Origin: Ornithinimicrobium sp. CNJ-824
Lineage (GTDB): Bacteria > Actinomycetota > Actinomycetes > Actinomycetales > Dermatophilaceae
NCBI RefSeq assembly: GCF_001942405.1
Contig: NZ_MKKA01000011.1
Coordinates: forward strand, 310,001 to 374,000
Length of the DNA: 64,000 nt
Reading direction: 5' to 3'
Below, one piece after another: positions 1 through 9,967 of this stretch. Each line of letters begins with the position of its first letter. Within the stretch, counting starts at the first letter, position 1. The notes beneath the pieces were generated by a model. The model did not search any database. It was not told the DNA's origin and worked only from the letters and a program-made list of their open reading frames with translations. The position numbers were made by a program, and so were the translations under genes.

Positions 1-159
1 CAGGTTGAGGTCGAACGTGCCGGTCAGCGACGTGCGGTGCCACAGCAGGGTGTTCGGCCCGCCGAGCTCGGCAACCTCCCGCCGCCACCGTCCGCGGGCG
101 CGCTGGACGGCCTCCACCCGGGCAGGGTCGAGGGCGGATGATGGATGGGCCGGGGTCAC
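1..159 (-). CDS. N-terminus of a DUF4011-type AAA helicase/nuclease (partial)
   Basis: Only the first 53 codons are inside the window; the gene runs off the left edge. The start is GTG at 159-157, overlapping the TGA stop of the MFS gene in a GTGA arrangement, so translation is probably coupled. The visible N-terminus contains WRREVAELGGPNTLLWHR followed by a hydrophobic aspartate-leucine segment. This resembles from memory the opening of large actinobacterial DUF4011/superfamily I helicase-like proteins. Motor domains are not visible, so the assignment is family-level and tentative. Confidence 0.5.
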   Translation of the reverse strand, partial: MTPAHPSSALDPARVEAVQRARGRWRREVAELGGPNTLLWHRTSLTGTFDLNL

Positions 160-1445
160 GCTCCCAGGCTAACGACTCGACGACGCGCCACCGTGAAGGC
201 GCCCAGGGCGAGTGCGGCCGCCCCGGCCGCGGCGTTGAGCACCCCGTACCCCCACAGGTCCATGACCACGCCGGCCAGGGCACCGCCGAACGCGGCGGAC
301 AGTCCCATGACGAGGTCGGCCGCCCCCTGCACCGCGGCCCGCTCGGCCACGGGGACGGCCCCGGCGATCGTGCCCGACCCCGCGACCATCGTGCACGACC
401 AGCCCAGCCCGAGCAGGACGAGCCCGGCGGTGAGCCCGGCGGACCAGCCGACGGCGGACAGGCCGGCCAGCACCGTGGAGGTCAGCAGGATCGCCACCCC
501 CAGCAGGACCACCCGGTCCGCGCCGAACCGGTCGGTGAGCTGCCCGGCGACCGGCGCGAGGCCGTACATGCCGAGGATGTGCAGCGAGATGACCAGGCCG
601 ATGATCTCGATCTGGGCGTCCCCGTGCCGCATGTGCAGGGGGGTCATCACCATGACGGCGACCATGACGACGTGGCCGACGGTGAGCGCGACGGTCCCCC
701 AGAGCGCCGCCGGGGTCGCGGCGATCAGGCGCAGCCCGGTGCCCACCTTCCCCCGCCGTGCCGAGACCGGCATGGCCTGCTCCTGGGCGGGGGCGGCACG
801 CGCGGCGAGCTCGCGGGAGAGCCGGAGCGGGTCGGGCCGCAGGAGCAGCTGGAGCAGCAGCGCGGCGAGGGCGAACCCGGCCATCGACAGCACCCAGGCA
901 CCGGCCAGCGGCGGCAGGCCCAGCTGGCCGGCGATCCACCGGCCGGGACCGATGAGGTTGGGCCCCAGCACCGACCCGATCGTCGTGGCCCACACGACCC
1001 AGCTGAGCTGGCGCCCGCGGCGCTCCGGCGTGGCCAGGTCCGTGGCGGCATACCGGGCCTGGTTGTTGGCGGTGGTCGACGCCCCGAAGAGGGTGGTGCC
1101 GAGCAGGAGCAGCCAGAAGGCGCCGGTGGCGGTGGCCGTGATGGCCAGGAAGGCCCCCAGCGTGCCGAGCAGGTAGGCCATGACCAGGCCGGGGCGGCGC
1201 CCGTGCCGGGCCATGACGGCGGCCACCGGGATCGTGAAGAGCGCCCCGCCCAGGACCTGGGTCGTCGTCGCCAGGCCGGAGAGCGCGTCGCTGCCGCTGA
1301 CCTCCGCGGCCACGATCGCGGCGACCGCGATGCCGCTGGCGACCCCGATGCCGCCGAGGGTCTGGCTGCCCATGAGGGTCAGCACGGTGCGCGACTGGAC
1401 GTGCTGGCTCTGCGGGTCGGCCAGGGGGGTGGTCGTGGGCGTCAC
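156..1445 (-). CDS. MFS transporter, 12-TM type
   Basis: This 429-residue protein is built almost entirely of hydrophobic helices with short basic loops, as in major facilitator superfamily exporters. The MARHGRRPG loop after the early helices is the MFS signature between TM2 and TM3. A central loop rich in charged residues near residue 200-225 splits two six-helix halves. The GTG start at 1445 lies 37 bases after the upstream SulP gene and the stop overlaps the start of the next gene, so it probably sits in a sulP-MFS-helicase operon. The substrate cannot be read from the sequence. Confidence 0.8.
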   Translation of the reverse strand: MTPTTTPLADPQSQHVQSRTVLTLMGSQTLGGIGVASGIAVAAIVAAEVSGSDALSGLATTTQVLGGALFTIPVAAVMARHGRRPGLVMAYLLGTLGAFLAITATATGAFWLLLLGTTLFGASTTANNQARYAATDLATPERRGRQLSWVVWATTIGSVLGPNLIGPGRWIAGQLGLPPLAGAWVLSMAGFALAALLLQLLLRPDPLRLSRELAARAAPAQEQAMPVSARRGKVGTGLRLIAATPAALWGTVALTVGHVVMVAVMVMTPLHMRHGDAQIEIIGLVISLHILGMYGLAPVAGQLTDRFGADRVVLLGVAILLTSTVLAGLSAVGWSAGLTAGLVLLGLGWSCTMVAGSGTIAGAVPVAERAAVQGAADLVMGLSAAFGGALAGVVMDLWGYGVLNAAAGAAALALGAFTVARRRVVSLGA

Positions 1446-1482
1446 CGGGGCAGTCTCGCAGAGCGGGGCGAGCGTTCCCGCA

Positions 1483-3046
1483 CTAGTGGCCCTCCCCCAG
1501 CTGGCCCGTCAGCTGTCCGTGCCGGGCGGCGGAGGACCAGTTGAGACCGACGATCTCGACCTCCTTGCCGAGGCGTTCGTACTTGGTCTGGACCGCGTCG
1601 AGGGCGGCGACGGTGGAGGCGTCCCAGATGTGGCTCTCGGACAGGTCGATGACCACCCTCTGCGGGTCGCGGCGTAGTCGAACTGATAGACGAGGTCGTT
1701 GCTGGTCGCGAAGAAGAGCTCGCCGGAGACCTTGTAGGTGCGCACGTCGGGCTCGCCGTCGCCGTCGACGTCGGTCTCGACGACCTGGTCGACGGAGGCG
1801 AAGTGGGCCACCCGGCGGGCGAAGAGGATGATCGCGGCGTTGACGCCGACGATGACGCCGTACGCGAGGTTGTGCGTCACGACGGTGACGACGACCGTCA
1901 GGAGCATGACGAGGTTCTCGCTGACCGGCATCCGTCGCAGCGTGCCCGGGTGGACGCTGTGCCAGTCGAAGGTGGCGACCGAGACCATGATCATGACGGC
2001 CACGAGCGCGGCCATGGGGATCATGCCGACGGCCGGCCCGGCACCGACCACGAGGGCGAGCAGGAAGACACCGGCGAGGAAGGTCGAGATCCGGGTGCGG
2101 GCACCGGAGACCTTGACGTTGATCATCGTCTGGCCGATCATCGCGCAGCCGCCCATGCCGCCGAAGAACCCGGAGGCGAGGTTGGCGACGCCGAGGCCCC
2201 AGCTCTCGCGGGTCTGTCGGAGTGGGTGTCGGTGACGCCGTCGACGAGCTTGGCGGTCATCAGCGACTCGAGCAGGCCGACGAGCGCCATCGCGAGGGCG
2301 TAGGGGCCGATGATCTGCAGGGTCTCCAGGGTCAGCGGCACGTCGGGGACGAACAGCTCGGGCAGGGAGGTGGGCAGCTCGCCCTGGTCGGAGACGTCCG
2401 GCAGCTGCCACCCGGCCGCCCACGCGAGGGTCGTGATGACCACGATCGCCACGAGCGGTGCGGGGACGGCGGTGGTCAGGCGCGGCAGGCCGACCATGAT
2501 GAGGAGGCCCAGCGCGACCATCGGGTAGACGAGCCACGGGACGTCGACGAGGTAGGGGACCTGCGCCATGAAGATGAGGATGGCCAGGGCGTTGACGAAG
2601 CCGACCATGACCATGCGCGGGATGAAGCGCATGAGCCTGGCGACCCCGAGGACCGCGAGCACGATCTGCAGCACACCCGCGAGCAGCACGGTCGCGATGA
2701 AGTAGTCCAGGCCGTACTCGCGGGCGACCGGGGCGATGACCAGGGCGACCGCCCCGGTCGCGGCCGTGATCATGGCCGGGCGGCCACCGACGAACGCGAT
2801 GGTGACGGCCATGACGAAGCTGGAGAACAGCCCGACCCGCGGGTCGACGCCCGCGATGATCGAGAACGAGATCGCCTCGGGGATGAGGGCGAGCGCGACG
2901 ACGAGGCCGGCGAGCACCTCGGTGCGCAACCGCCGGGGGTTGCGCAGGGCGGCGCGGGTGGACGTCTCGCGCTCCCCGGCCTCGGGGACCACGTGCGGAT
3001 GCGGTTCCCCCGGGAGGGTGGTCGTGCTGGAGGTGGGCTCGGCCAT
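1483..3046 (-). CDS. SulP family anion permease with STAS domain (two frameshifts in this sequence)
   Basis: An inner-membrane SLC26/SulP transporter (sulfate, bicarbonate or similar anion). The N-terminal part carries VLAGLVVALALIPEAISFS, typical of SulP TM1; the middle has GFFGGMGGCAMIGQT; the C-terminus reads VVIDLSESHIWDASTVAALD, a STAS domain. The reading frame breaks twice: near 2217 (expected DTHSDKTRESWG) and near 1670 (expected DYAADPQRVVIDL). Both fit loss of one base. Restored length is about 521 residues, normal for short SulP proteins. The start at 3046 has GAGGAG upstream. Transcribed divergently from prfC. Anion specificity is not determinable. Confidence 0.88.
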
Positions 3047-3080
3047 GGGGCTCCTCGGGGACCGCGTGGACACAGGAAAG

Positions 3081-3099
3081 CGACGGCGGCCCGCCGTCG
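3081..3099. repeat. Perfect 9-bp inverted repeat in the sulP leader
   Basis: CGACGGCGG and CCGCCGTCG are separated by one base. It lies between the inferred sulP transcription start and the sulP ATG, so it would form a tight hairpin in that leader or act as a dyad binding site. Function is inferred only from position. Confidence 0.4.
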
Positions 3100-3111
3100 C
3101 TGCATCGGACA

Positions 3112-3117
3112 ACTCTA
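3112..3117 (-). promoter_or_regulatory. -10 element for sulP
   Basis: TAGAGT on the minus strand, about 65 bases before the sulP ATG. It is the mirror copy of the prfC-side -10 nine bases away, giving back-to-back divergent promoters. Confidence 0.4.
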
Positions 3118-3126
3118 CCGCAACGT

Positions 3127-3132
3127 TAGAGT
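3127..3132 (+). promoter_or_regulatory. -10 element for the prfC leader ORF (leaderless)
   Basis: TAGAGT ends 7 bases before the ATG at 3140, the spacing that places transcription start on the start codon. Confidence 0.45.
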
Positions 3133-3139
3133 GGTGCGG

Positions 3140-3190
3140 ATGCCCACCACCGACCTGGCCGCCGCCGTGCGGCCGCAGGAGGACGCATGA
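3140..3190 (+). CDS. 16-residue leader peptide upstream of prfC
   Basis: The ORF reads MPTTDLAAAVRPQEDA and its TGA overlaps the prfC ATG as ATGA. A TAGAGT -10 lies 7 bases before its ATG, so the transcript would begin at this codon and ribosomes finishing the leader would sit on the prfC start. The end of the leader also carries the GGAGG that serves prfC as Shine-Dalgarno. No obvious attenuator residues or hairpin are seen. It could be a chance short ORF; the overlap plus promoter spacing are the support. Confidence 0.45.
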   Translation: MPTTDLAAAVRPQEDA

Positions 3191-4785
3191 CCCTCGACGC
3201 AGACGTCGCCGCACAGACGGCGCGGCGGCGCACGTTCGCGGTGATCTCCCACCCGGACGCCGGCAAGTCGACCCTCACCGAGGCCCTCGCCCTGCACGCG
3301 CACGCCATCGCCGAGGCCGGGGCGGTGCACGGCAAGGGCTCCCGCCGCGGGGTCGTCTCCGACTGGCTGGACATGGAGCAGGCACGCGGCATCTCGATCA
3401 CCTCGGCCGCGCTGCAGTTCACCGTGGACGACGTCGTCCTCAACCTCCTGGACACCCCCGGGCACGCCGACTTCTCCGAGGACACCTACCGGGTGCTGGC
3501 CGCGGTCGACTGCGCCGTGATGCTGCTGGACGCCGCCAAGGGTCTGGAGCCGCAGACCCTCAAGCTGTTCGAGGCCTGCCGCGTGCGCGGCACCCCGGTG
3601 ATCACGGTGATCAACAAGTGGGACCGCCCGGGGCAGGAGCCGCTGGCCCTCCTCGACGAGATCGAGGAGCGGCTGGGCATCGTCCCGACCCCGGTCAACT
3701 GGCCGGTGGGCATCGCCGGCGACTTCCGCGGGGTGATCGACCCCACGACGGGCGGGATGACCCAGTTCACCCGCACCCCCGGCGGCGCCACGCTGGCCGG
3801 ACGGGAGTCGATCGACGCGGACGAGGCCGCGCGCCGGCACGGTCCGGACTGGACGCAGGCGGTCGAGGAGTTCGAGCTGCTCACCTCCTCGGGCCAGTCG
3901 CACGACCAGGACACCTTCCTGGCGGCCCGGACGACCCCGGTCCTGTTCGCCGCGGCGGTGCTCAACTTCGGCGTCGCCGAGCTCCTGGACGCGGTCACCA
4001 CGATGGCTCCGCCGCCCGGGCCGTGGACCGACGTCGAGGGGCGGCCGCGACCGGTGGACGGGCCGTTCTCCGGGTTCGTCTTCAAGGTGCAGACCGGGAT
4101 GGACCGGGCCCACCGCGACCGGCTGGCGTTCATGCGTGTCTGCTCGGGCAGGTTCGAACGGGGCTCGGTGCTGACCCACGCCGCCAGCGGCCGCCCGTTC
4201 CAGACCAAGTACGCCCAGTCCGTCTTCGGCCGCGAGCGCGAGACCATCGACGAGGCCTACCCCGGCGACGTCGTGGGTCTGGTCAACGCCCAGTCCCTCA
4301 ACGTCGGCGACACCCTCTACGCCGAGGACAAGGTCATCTTCCCGCCGCTCCCCCGGTTCGCCCCCGAGCACTTCGCCGTGGTCCGGCCCCGGGACACCGG
4401 CCGGTCCAAGCAGTTCCGCCGGGGCATCCAGATGCTGGACCAGGAGGGTGTCGTCCAGGTCCTCGTCTCCGACCGCCGCGGCGCCCAGTCCCCGGTCCTG
4501 GCCGCCGTCGGCCCGATGCAGTTCGAGGTGGCCACCCACCGGCTCGAGCACGAGTTCAACGCGCAGTCGGTCCTGGAACCGCTCGGGTATGCGGAGGCGC
4601 GCCGGACGACGCGCGCGGCGGTCCCCACGATCGACGCCAAGCACGGCGCCGAGGTGCTGGAGCGCACCGACGGCACCCTCGTGGCGCTCTTCTCCGACCG
4701 CTGGCGCATGGGGACCATCGCGGCGGACCTGCCCGAGGGCAGCCTCCTGCCGCTGTTCGGCACCGAGGACGGGGTCGCCCCGTGA
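3187..4785 (+). CDS. prfC: Peptide chain release factor 3 (RF3)
   Basis: RF3 is a translational GTPase that removes RF1/RF2 from the ribosome after peptide release. The 532-residue length is typical. G1 reads SHPDAGKS near residues 21-28, G3 is DTPGHADF and G4 is NKWD. The segment GSRRGVVSDWLDMEQARGIS before G3 is characteristic of RF3 rather than EF-G. The C-terminal half (SKQFRRGIQMLDQEGVVQV) matches the RF3 C-terminal domain. A GGAGG precedes the ATG. The stop overlaps the start of a merR gene (GTGA). Reading frame intact. Confidence 0.96.
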   Translation: MTLDADVAAQTARRRTFAVISHPDAGKSTLTEALALHAHAIAEAGAVHGKGSRRGVVSDWLDMEQARGISITSAALQFTVDDVVLNLLDTPGHADFSEDTYRVLAAVDCAVMLLDAAKGLEPQTLKLFEACRVRGTPVITVINKWDRPGQEPLALLDEIEERLGIVPTPVNWPVGIAGDFRGVIDPTTGGMTQFTRTPGGATLAGRESIDADEAARRHGPDWTQAVEEFELLTSSGQSHDQDTFLAARTTPVLFAAAVLNFGVAELLDAVTTMAPPPGPWTDVEGRPRPVDGPFSGFVFKVQTGMDRAHRDRLAFMRVCSGRFERGSVLTHAASGRPFQTKYAQSVFGRERETIDEAYPGDVVGLVNAQSLNVGDTLYAEDKVIFPPLPRFAPEHFAVVRPRDTGRSKQFRRGIQMLDQEGVVQVLVSDRRGAQSPVLAAVGPMQFEVATHRLEHEFNAQSVLEPLGYAEARRTTRAAVPTIDAKHGAEVLERTDGTLVALFSDRWRMGTIAADLPEGSLLPLFGTEDGVAP

Positions 4786-5198
4786 CCACCGACGGGGCGG
4801 ACGGGCTCGTGCACATCGGCGAGGTCGCCGAGCGCACCGGCCTGTCCCACCGCACGATCCGTTACTACGAGGAGATGGGCCTGGTCAGCCCCGCGGGCCG
4901 CACCGAGGGCGGATTCCGGCTCTACGACGAGGCCGGCATCGCCCGCCTGCTGCTCATCACCCCGATGAAGCCGCTGGGCTTCTCCATCGAGCAGATCGGC
5001 GAGCTGCTCGGGGCGCTGGACACCACCGCGGACCCGGAGGCGGACCCGGCCGACCGGGAGCGGGCACGGACGGTCCTGGACGAGGCTCACGCCGGGGTGG
5101 GCCAGCGCATCCGCGACCTCAGGGAGGCCACCGCACGGGCGGAGTCGTTCGCCGACCGGCTCGGCCGCGAGGTGTCCCGGTCGGTCCCCGGACGCTGA
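4782..5198 (+). CDS. MerR family transcriptional regulator
   Basis: A 138-residue protein with an N-terminal MerR winged helix (HIGEVAERTGLSHRTIRYY, about residues 10-28) followed by the EEMGLV wing and a C-terminal helix that would form the dimer coiled coil. It lacks the metal-binding cysteines of MerR/CueR sensors, so a ligand is not suggested. The GTG start overlaps the prfC stop, indicating cotranscription and coupling with prfC. The target is unknown. Confidence 0.85.
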   Translation: MTTDGADGLVHIGEVAERTGLSHRTIRYYEEMGLVSPAGRTEGGFRLYDEAGIARLLLITPMKPLGFSIEQIGELLGALDTTADPEADPADRERARTVLDEAHAGVGQRIRDLREATARAESFADRLGREVSRSVPGR

Positions 5199-5221
5199 CC
5201 CGGCCGGGCACACTGGGACAC

Positions 5222-7035
5222 ATGGCTGGCCCGCTGCGCCTCGGTCCCGTGCTGCGCCACGTCGACGACCGTTCCGCGGCGGTCTGGGTCGAGACCGACC
5301 GGGCGGCCACGGTCACCGTCCGGCTCGAGGACCACCCCACCGGGCGCACCGAGTGGCATCGGCCCACGTTCGCCGTCCACGACCACCACTACGCCCTCGT
5401 CGAGGTGACGGACCTGACCCCGGGGTGGCGCACGGCATACCAGGTGCTCGTGGACGAGGAGGTCTGCTGGCCCGAGCCGGGCACGCCGTTCCCGCCGAGC
5501 ACGCTGTCCACCACGACGGGCGACGGTGCCGTGCGGATGGCCTTCGGGTCCTGCCGCACCAGCGTTCCCCACGACGCGCTGCACCACCTCACCCACGGGG
5601 TGGACGCGTTGCGCACCTTCGCCCTGGAGGTCGCCGACGGCGGGACCGGCCCCATGGGGCGACGGCCCGACCTGCTGCTCCTGCTCGGCGACCAGGTCTA
5701 CGCCGACTCGACCAGCGCGGCCATGCGCGAGTTCATCGCCTCGCGCAGGGACCTGGACGAGGAGCCCGGCCCCGAGCTGGCCGACTTCGAGGAGTACGCC
5801 CACCTGTACGGCCTGGCCTGGGGGGAGCCGGCGCTGCGCTGGCTGCTGTCGTGGCTCCCCTCGCTGATGATCTTCGACGACCACGACGTCCGGGACGACT
5901 GGAACACCTCGGCGGAGTGGCGCGAGCAGATGGAGGCGACCTCGTGGTGGCACGGGCGCATCGTGGCCGCCCTCGGCTCCTACTGGGTCTACCAGCACCT
6001 GGGCAACCTCTCGCCGGGGTCCCGGGCTCGCGACCCGCTCTGGCAGGAGCTCCTCCGGCGGGAGCGGGACGCCGACGGTCGGGAGGTCGACCTCACCGCG
6101 GCCGTCGACGCCTTCGCCGGCGAGGTCGACGCCGACCCGACGACCTATCGCTGGAGCTACACCCACCCGCTCGGCGGGTCGCACCTGGTGGTGCTCGACT
6201 CCCGCGCCGCCCGCGACCTGACCCCGGGGAGCCGGTCCATGCTCGACGGGCCCGAGATGGCCTGGGCGGACGAGCAGCTCACCGGCGGTCACGACCACCT
6301 CGTCGTGGCGACGTCCCTGCCCTTCCTGCTGCCGCGCGGCCTGCACCACCTGGAGTCGTGGAACGAGGCCCTGGTCGACGGTCGCTGGGGGCGGTGGTCC
6401 GCGGTCGTCGGCGAGCGGCTGCGGCAGGGCCTGGACCTGGAGCACTGGGGCGCGTTCAGCGAGTCCTTCGACCGGGTCGCCGCCATGGTGGACGAGGTCG
6501 CCGACGGGCGGCGCGGGCAGGCACCATCCTCGGTCGTCTTCCTCTCCGGCGACGTGCACCACTCCTACGTGACCGAGGTCGAGCGCACGACGGGCTCCCG
6601 CATCCTGCAGCTGGTCTGCTCCCCCATCCGCAACCCCCTGCCCCGGGCGATGCGGGCCCTGGTCTCCGGGATGTCGCACGTGGCCCGTCCGCTGGGCCGG
6701 CTGCTGGCCGCCTCTGCCAAGTGCCCGACCCGCGGTGGTCGTGGCACGGGGTGGCCGGTCCCTGGTTCGACAACAACCTGGCCCTGCTCGAGATCGACGA
6801 CGGGCACCTGCGTGCGGCCTGGGTGGCCGGCCGCGTGCTGGGCGGGCAGGACGACCGCCCGCGGCTGACCACCGTCGCCGACCTCGAGCTGGACGTGCCG
6901 CCGGCAGGCTCGCAGCACCGTCCGGCCGTGGCACGCGTGCACCCGGGGGTCGTCGGGGGCACCCGGGGGCGGGTGCTGCGCTGGCTGGAGCGACGGGCCG
7001 ACCGGCGGGGCCGGGACGCGGATCCCGCCGGCTGA
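5222..7035 (+). CDS. PhoD-like alkaline phosphatase/phosphodiesterase (one frameshift in this sequence)
   Basis: A PhoD-type metallophosphoesterase. Visible motifs are LLLGDQVYAD near residue 157, DDHDVRDDWN near 219 and SGDVHHSYV near 443, the usual metal-binding Asp/His set. An N-terminal beta-rich domain (GPVLRHVDDRSAAVWVE) precedes it. No signal peptide or twin-arginine motif is seen, so it may be cytoplasmic, unlike secreted PhoD. The frame breaks near 6721, where one missing G restores AKVPDPRWSWHGVAGPWFDN and runs to the stop at 7035, giving about 604 residues. The natural substrate is unknown. Confidence 0.85.
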
Positions 7036-7044
7036 CCCCGGCGC

Positions 7045-9879
7045 TCAGCCCGTCGCCGCGGCGAGCACCTCGAGCACGTGCTGGTAGGGCCGGCCCGTCG
7101 CCCGGCTCATCCCGATCTCGCAGGTCCGGTTGTCCGAGACGTAGGCCGCGTAGGGCCTGCGGTCCACCTCCGCCGCCTCGGGGGCGGTCGCGGACGCGGT
7201 CAGCTCCGGATGCAGCATCCCCCGGTCGCCGGCGAAGCCGCAGCAGCCCCAGGCCAGGGGGACGGTGACGTCGTCGCTGACGTGCCGGGCCACGGCGACC
7301 AGGGCGTCCGTCGACCCCAGGTGCACGCCCGAGCAGGTCGGGTGCACCACGACCGGACCCACGGGGGCGGTCACCGGCAGCCGGTCCAGCAGGTGCTCGG
7401 CGACCCAGCGGGTGGCGTCGACGACGTGCATCGGACGGTCGGGGTCCCGGCCGATCATCTGCACCAGGCCCTCCGCGCACGAGGACGCCTCGCACACCAC
7501 GGGCAGCCGTCCGTGGTCGGTCGCCTCCCACAGGGCGGGCAGCACCCGGCGCATCATCGCGGCGTACCCCGACGTGCGCCCCTTGGACTTCCAGGGCGTG
7601 CCGCAGCACAGACCGCCGAGCCCGGGCGGGTCGACCAGCACGGCACCGGCGCGGTCGGCGAGCAGCCGCAGAGAGCGCTCCGCACCCGCTCCCGGGTCGC
7701 CACCGTCACCGGCCGCCCCGAACATGGTCCCGACGCAGGGGGCGAAGTGGACCGCGGTCGTGGCGGTTCTCCTCCCGTCGGCCCCCACGGCACGTGCGGC
7801 GGTCTCGGCGCCGCTCCCCCGGCGTGGCCCGCCGCCGGGCAGCCGCCGGTCGTAGCGCGGCACCTGCTCGTGCGGCAGCACCCGGCGGGCCACGTCGGTC
7901 GCCGCCTCGGCCAGCTGCGGCACCCGCTCGGCCACCGTCAGGGCGGCGGACGCCGCCAGGGTGCCGGCACCCCATACCTGCGCCGCCCCCCGCCACGCGA
8001 CCTCCCCGACCGGGCCGGAGGACTCGGCCCGCAGCCGCCGGGTCAGGTCCCCGGTGTTGATCTGCACCGGGCAGACCGTCAGGCACATCCCGTCGACGGC
8101 ACAGGTCTGCGTGCCGTCGTACTCGTACTGCTCCGCCAGCTCCGCCGCCAGCGCCTCGTCGCCCCGCAGCTGCGCGGCGCGCATCTCGCGACGCGCGACG
8201 ATCCGCTGCCGCGGGGTCGTGGTGAGGTCCCGGGAGGGGCATACCGGCTCGCAGAACCCGCACTCCACGCACCGGTCGACCTCCTCCTCGACCTCGGGGG
8301 CGGTCTTGAGGTGGAGCAGGTATGACGTGGGGTCGTCGGAGAGGACCGACCCCGGGTTGAGCAGGCCGCGGGGGTCGATGAGCCGCTTGGTCTCCCACAT
8401 CACGGCGTAGAGCTCGTCGCCGTACTGCCGGCGTACGAACGGCGCCATGATCCGCCCGGTGCCGTGCTCGGCCTTCAGCGACCCGCCCTCGGACAGGACC
8501 AGGTCGACCATGTCCTCGGTGAAGGCCTCGTAGCGCTCCAGCGAGGCCGGGTCCTCGAACCGCTCGTTGAGCAGGAAGTGCACGTTGCCGTCGCGCGCGT
8601 GGCCGAAGATCACCGACTCGGGGTAGTCGTGCCGGTCGAAGAGGCCGGTCAGCGCCATGATGGTGTCGCCGAGCCGGTCGACGGTGACCACGACGTCCTC
8701 GAGCAGGGCGTTCGTGCCGCTGGGCCGGGCCCCGGCGACCGCGCTGTAGAGCCCCTTGCGCACCCGCCACAGCCCGGCGCGCTCGGCCGTCTCCCGGGTG
8801 AGCCGGTAGGGGGTGCTGACCGGCAGGTCGGCGAGCAGCCGGCCCGCGCGGTCGACCGCGTCGGCGAGCTCCTCGGGGTCGTCGGCCTGCCACTCCACGA
8901 GGAGGGCGGCGTGGTCGACGACGTCCAGGTCGCGGATCAGCTGCGGGCAGGCGGGGTCGAGCGCGGAGACGCGCAGGGACGCCGCGTCGAGCAGCTCGGC
9001 GGTCGCGGTGCCCGCCTCGACCAGCCGGGGGACGGTGCCGGTGGCGGTGACGACGTCGTCGAAGACGAGCAGCCCGGTCGCCACCTGGGACCGGACCGGC
9101 ACGGTGCGGAAGGTGGCCGAGGAGACGAACCCCAGCGTGCCCTCGCTGCCGATCATGAGCCGGGCCAGGATCTGCACGGGGTCGTCGTGGTCCAGGTAGG
9201 CGTTGACGCCGTAGCCCATGGTGTTCTTCATCGCGAACAGCCGCCGGACCGTGGCCACGGACTCCGGGTTGCCGCGCACCCGGTCGCGCAGGCGCAGCAG
9301 CCCGGTATGCAGCTCGGGCTCCGCCGCGCGCAGGGAGGCGTCGGCGTCGGAGGCACCGGTGTCCACGACCGTGCCCGACGGCAGCACCAGGACCAGCGAC
9401 TCCAGGGTGGCGTAGGTGTTGGCCTCGGTGCCGCACTGCATGCCGGAGGAGTTGTTGGCCACCACCCCGCCGACGGTGCAGGCAGCCTCGCTGGCGGGGT
9501 CCGGGCCCAGGCGTCGGCGGTAGGGCGCCAGATGGGCGTTGACCATGCCGACGGTGGTGCCCGGGCGCACGCGCACCCGATGCCCGTCGTCGAGCACCTC
9601 GACGCCGCGGAAGTGCCGGCGCACGTCGACCAGGACGGTGTCGGTGACCGCCTGCCCCGACAGGCTCGTGCCCGCGGCCCGGAACGTCAGCGGCGTGCCG
9701 GCACGGTGGCAGGCGGCCATCACCGCGGCGACCTGGGCCTGGTCGGAGGGGCGCACGACCAGGTCGGGCACCAGCAGGTAGTGGGAGGCGTCGTGGGCCA
9801 GCGCATGGCGGTCGATCGCCCTGTCCGAGACCCGGTCCGGTCCCAGGACCCGGGTCAGTTCGTTGCGCAGGGTCTCCAT
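7045..9879 (-). CDS. FAD-linked and Fe-S oxidoreductase, D-lactate dehydrogenase-like (GlcD-GlcF type fusion)
   Basis: A 944-residue protein with an FAD-binding PCMH domain (FRAAGTSLSGQAV, GGVVANNSSGMQCG), an FAD-oxidase C-terminal domain (GHARDGNVHF), two 4Fe-4S motifs (CVECGFCEPVCP near 535 and CAVDGMCLTVCP near 595) and two C-terminal CCG-type motifs (GLCCGTPWKSKG, WGCCGFAGDRG). This is the layout of D-lactate or 2-hydroxyacid dehydrogenases in which GlcD- and GlcF-like parts are fused, feeding electrons to quinone. The ATG at 9879 has GGAGG upstream. It follows a marR gene; they may be cotranscribed. The exact hydroxyacid is not known. Confidence 0.88.
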   Translation of the reverse strand: METLRNELTRVLGPDRVSDRAIDRHALAHDASHYLLVPDLVVRPSDQAQVAAVMAACHRAGTPLTFRAAGTSLSGQAVTDTVLVDVRRHFRGVEVLDDGHRVRVRPGTTVGMVNAHLAPYRRRLGPDPASEAACTVGGVVANNSSGMQCGTEANTYATLESLVLVLPSGTVVDTGASDADASLRAAEPELHTGLLRLRDRVRGNPESVATVRRLFAMKNTMGYGVNAYLDHDDPVQILARLMIGSEGTLGFVSSATFRTVPVRSQVATGLLVFDDVVTATGTVPRLVEAGTATAELLDAASLRVSALDPACPQLIRDLDVVDHAALLVEWQADDPEELADAVDRAGRLLADLPVSTPYRLTRETAERAGLWRVRKGLYSAVAGARPSGTNALLEDVVVTVDRLGDTIMALTGLFDRHDYPESVIFGHARDGNVHFLLNERFEDPASLERYEAFTEDMVDLVLSEGGSLKAEHGTGRIMAPFVRRQYGDELYAVMWETKRLIDPRGLLNPGSVLSDDPTSYLLHLKTAPEVEEEVDRCVECGFCEPVCPSRDLTTTPRQRIVARREMRAAQLRGDEALAAELAEQYEYDGTQTCAVDGMCLTVCPVQINTGDLTRRLRAESSGPVGEVAWRGAAQVWGAGTLAASAALTVAERVPQLAEAATDVARRVLPHEQVPRYDRRLPGGGPRRGSGAETAARAVGADGRRTATTAVHFAPCVGTMFGAAGDGGDPGAGAERSLRLLADRAGAVLVDPPGLGGLCCGTPWKSKGRTSGYAAMMRRVLPALWEATDHGRLPVVCEASSCAEGLVQMIGRDPDRPMHVVDATRWVAEHLLDRLPVTAPVGPVVVHPTCSGVHLGSTDALVAVARHVSDDVTVPLAWGCCGFAGDRGMLHPELTASATAPEAAEVDRRPYAAYVSDNRTCEIGMSRATGRPYQHVLEVLAAATG

Positions 9880-9967
9880 GACGCCTCCTCGACCGGGCCG
9901 GCGGCCTGGGTCGATCATGGCAGCCGCGACCGCCAGCGGGAAGGAGGGGCCCGCGCACGGGACGAGG

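Noticed and set aside
3112..3132. ACTCTA...TAGAGT as a repressor palindrome
   Set aside because: Each arm fits better as the -10 element of one of two divergent promoters, so the symmetry follows from promoter arrangement.
5087..7609. Long open frames on the minus strand opposite the PhoD-like gene, and similar ones at 23331-27149, 49114-52092 and 62120-63967
   Set aside because: They are antisense shadows of strongly recognisable genes, with Arg/Pro/Gly/His-rich products and no family motifs.
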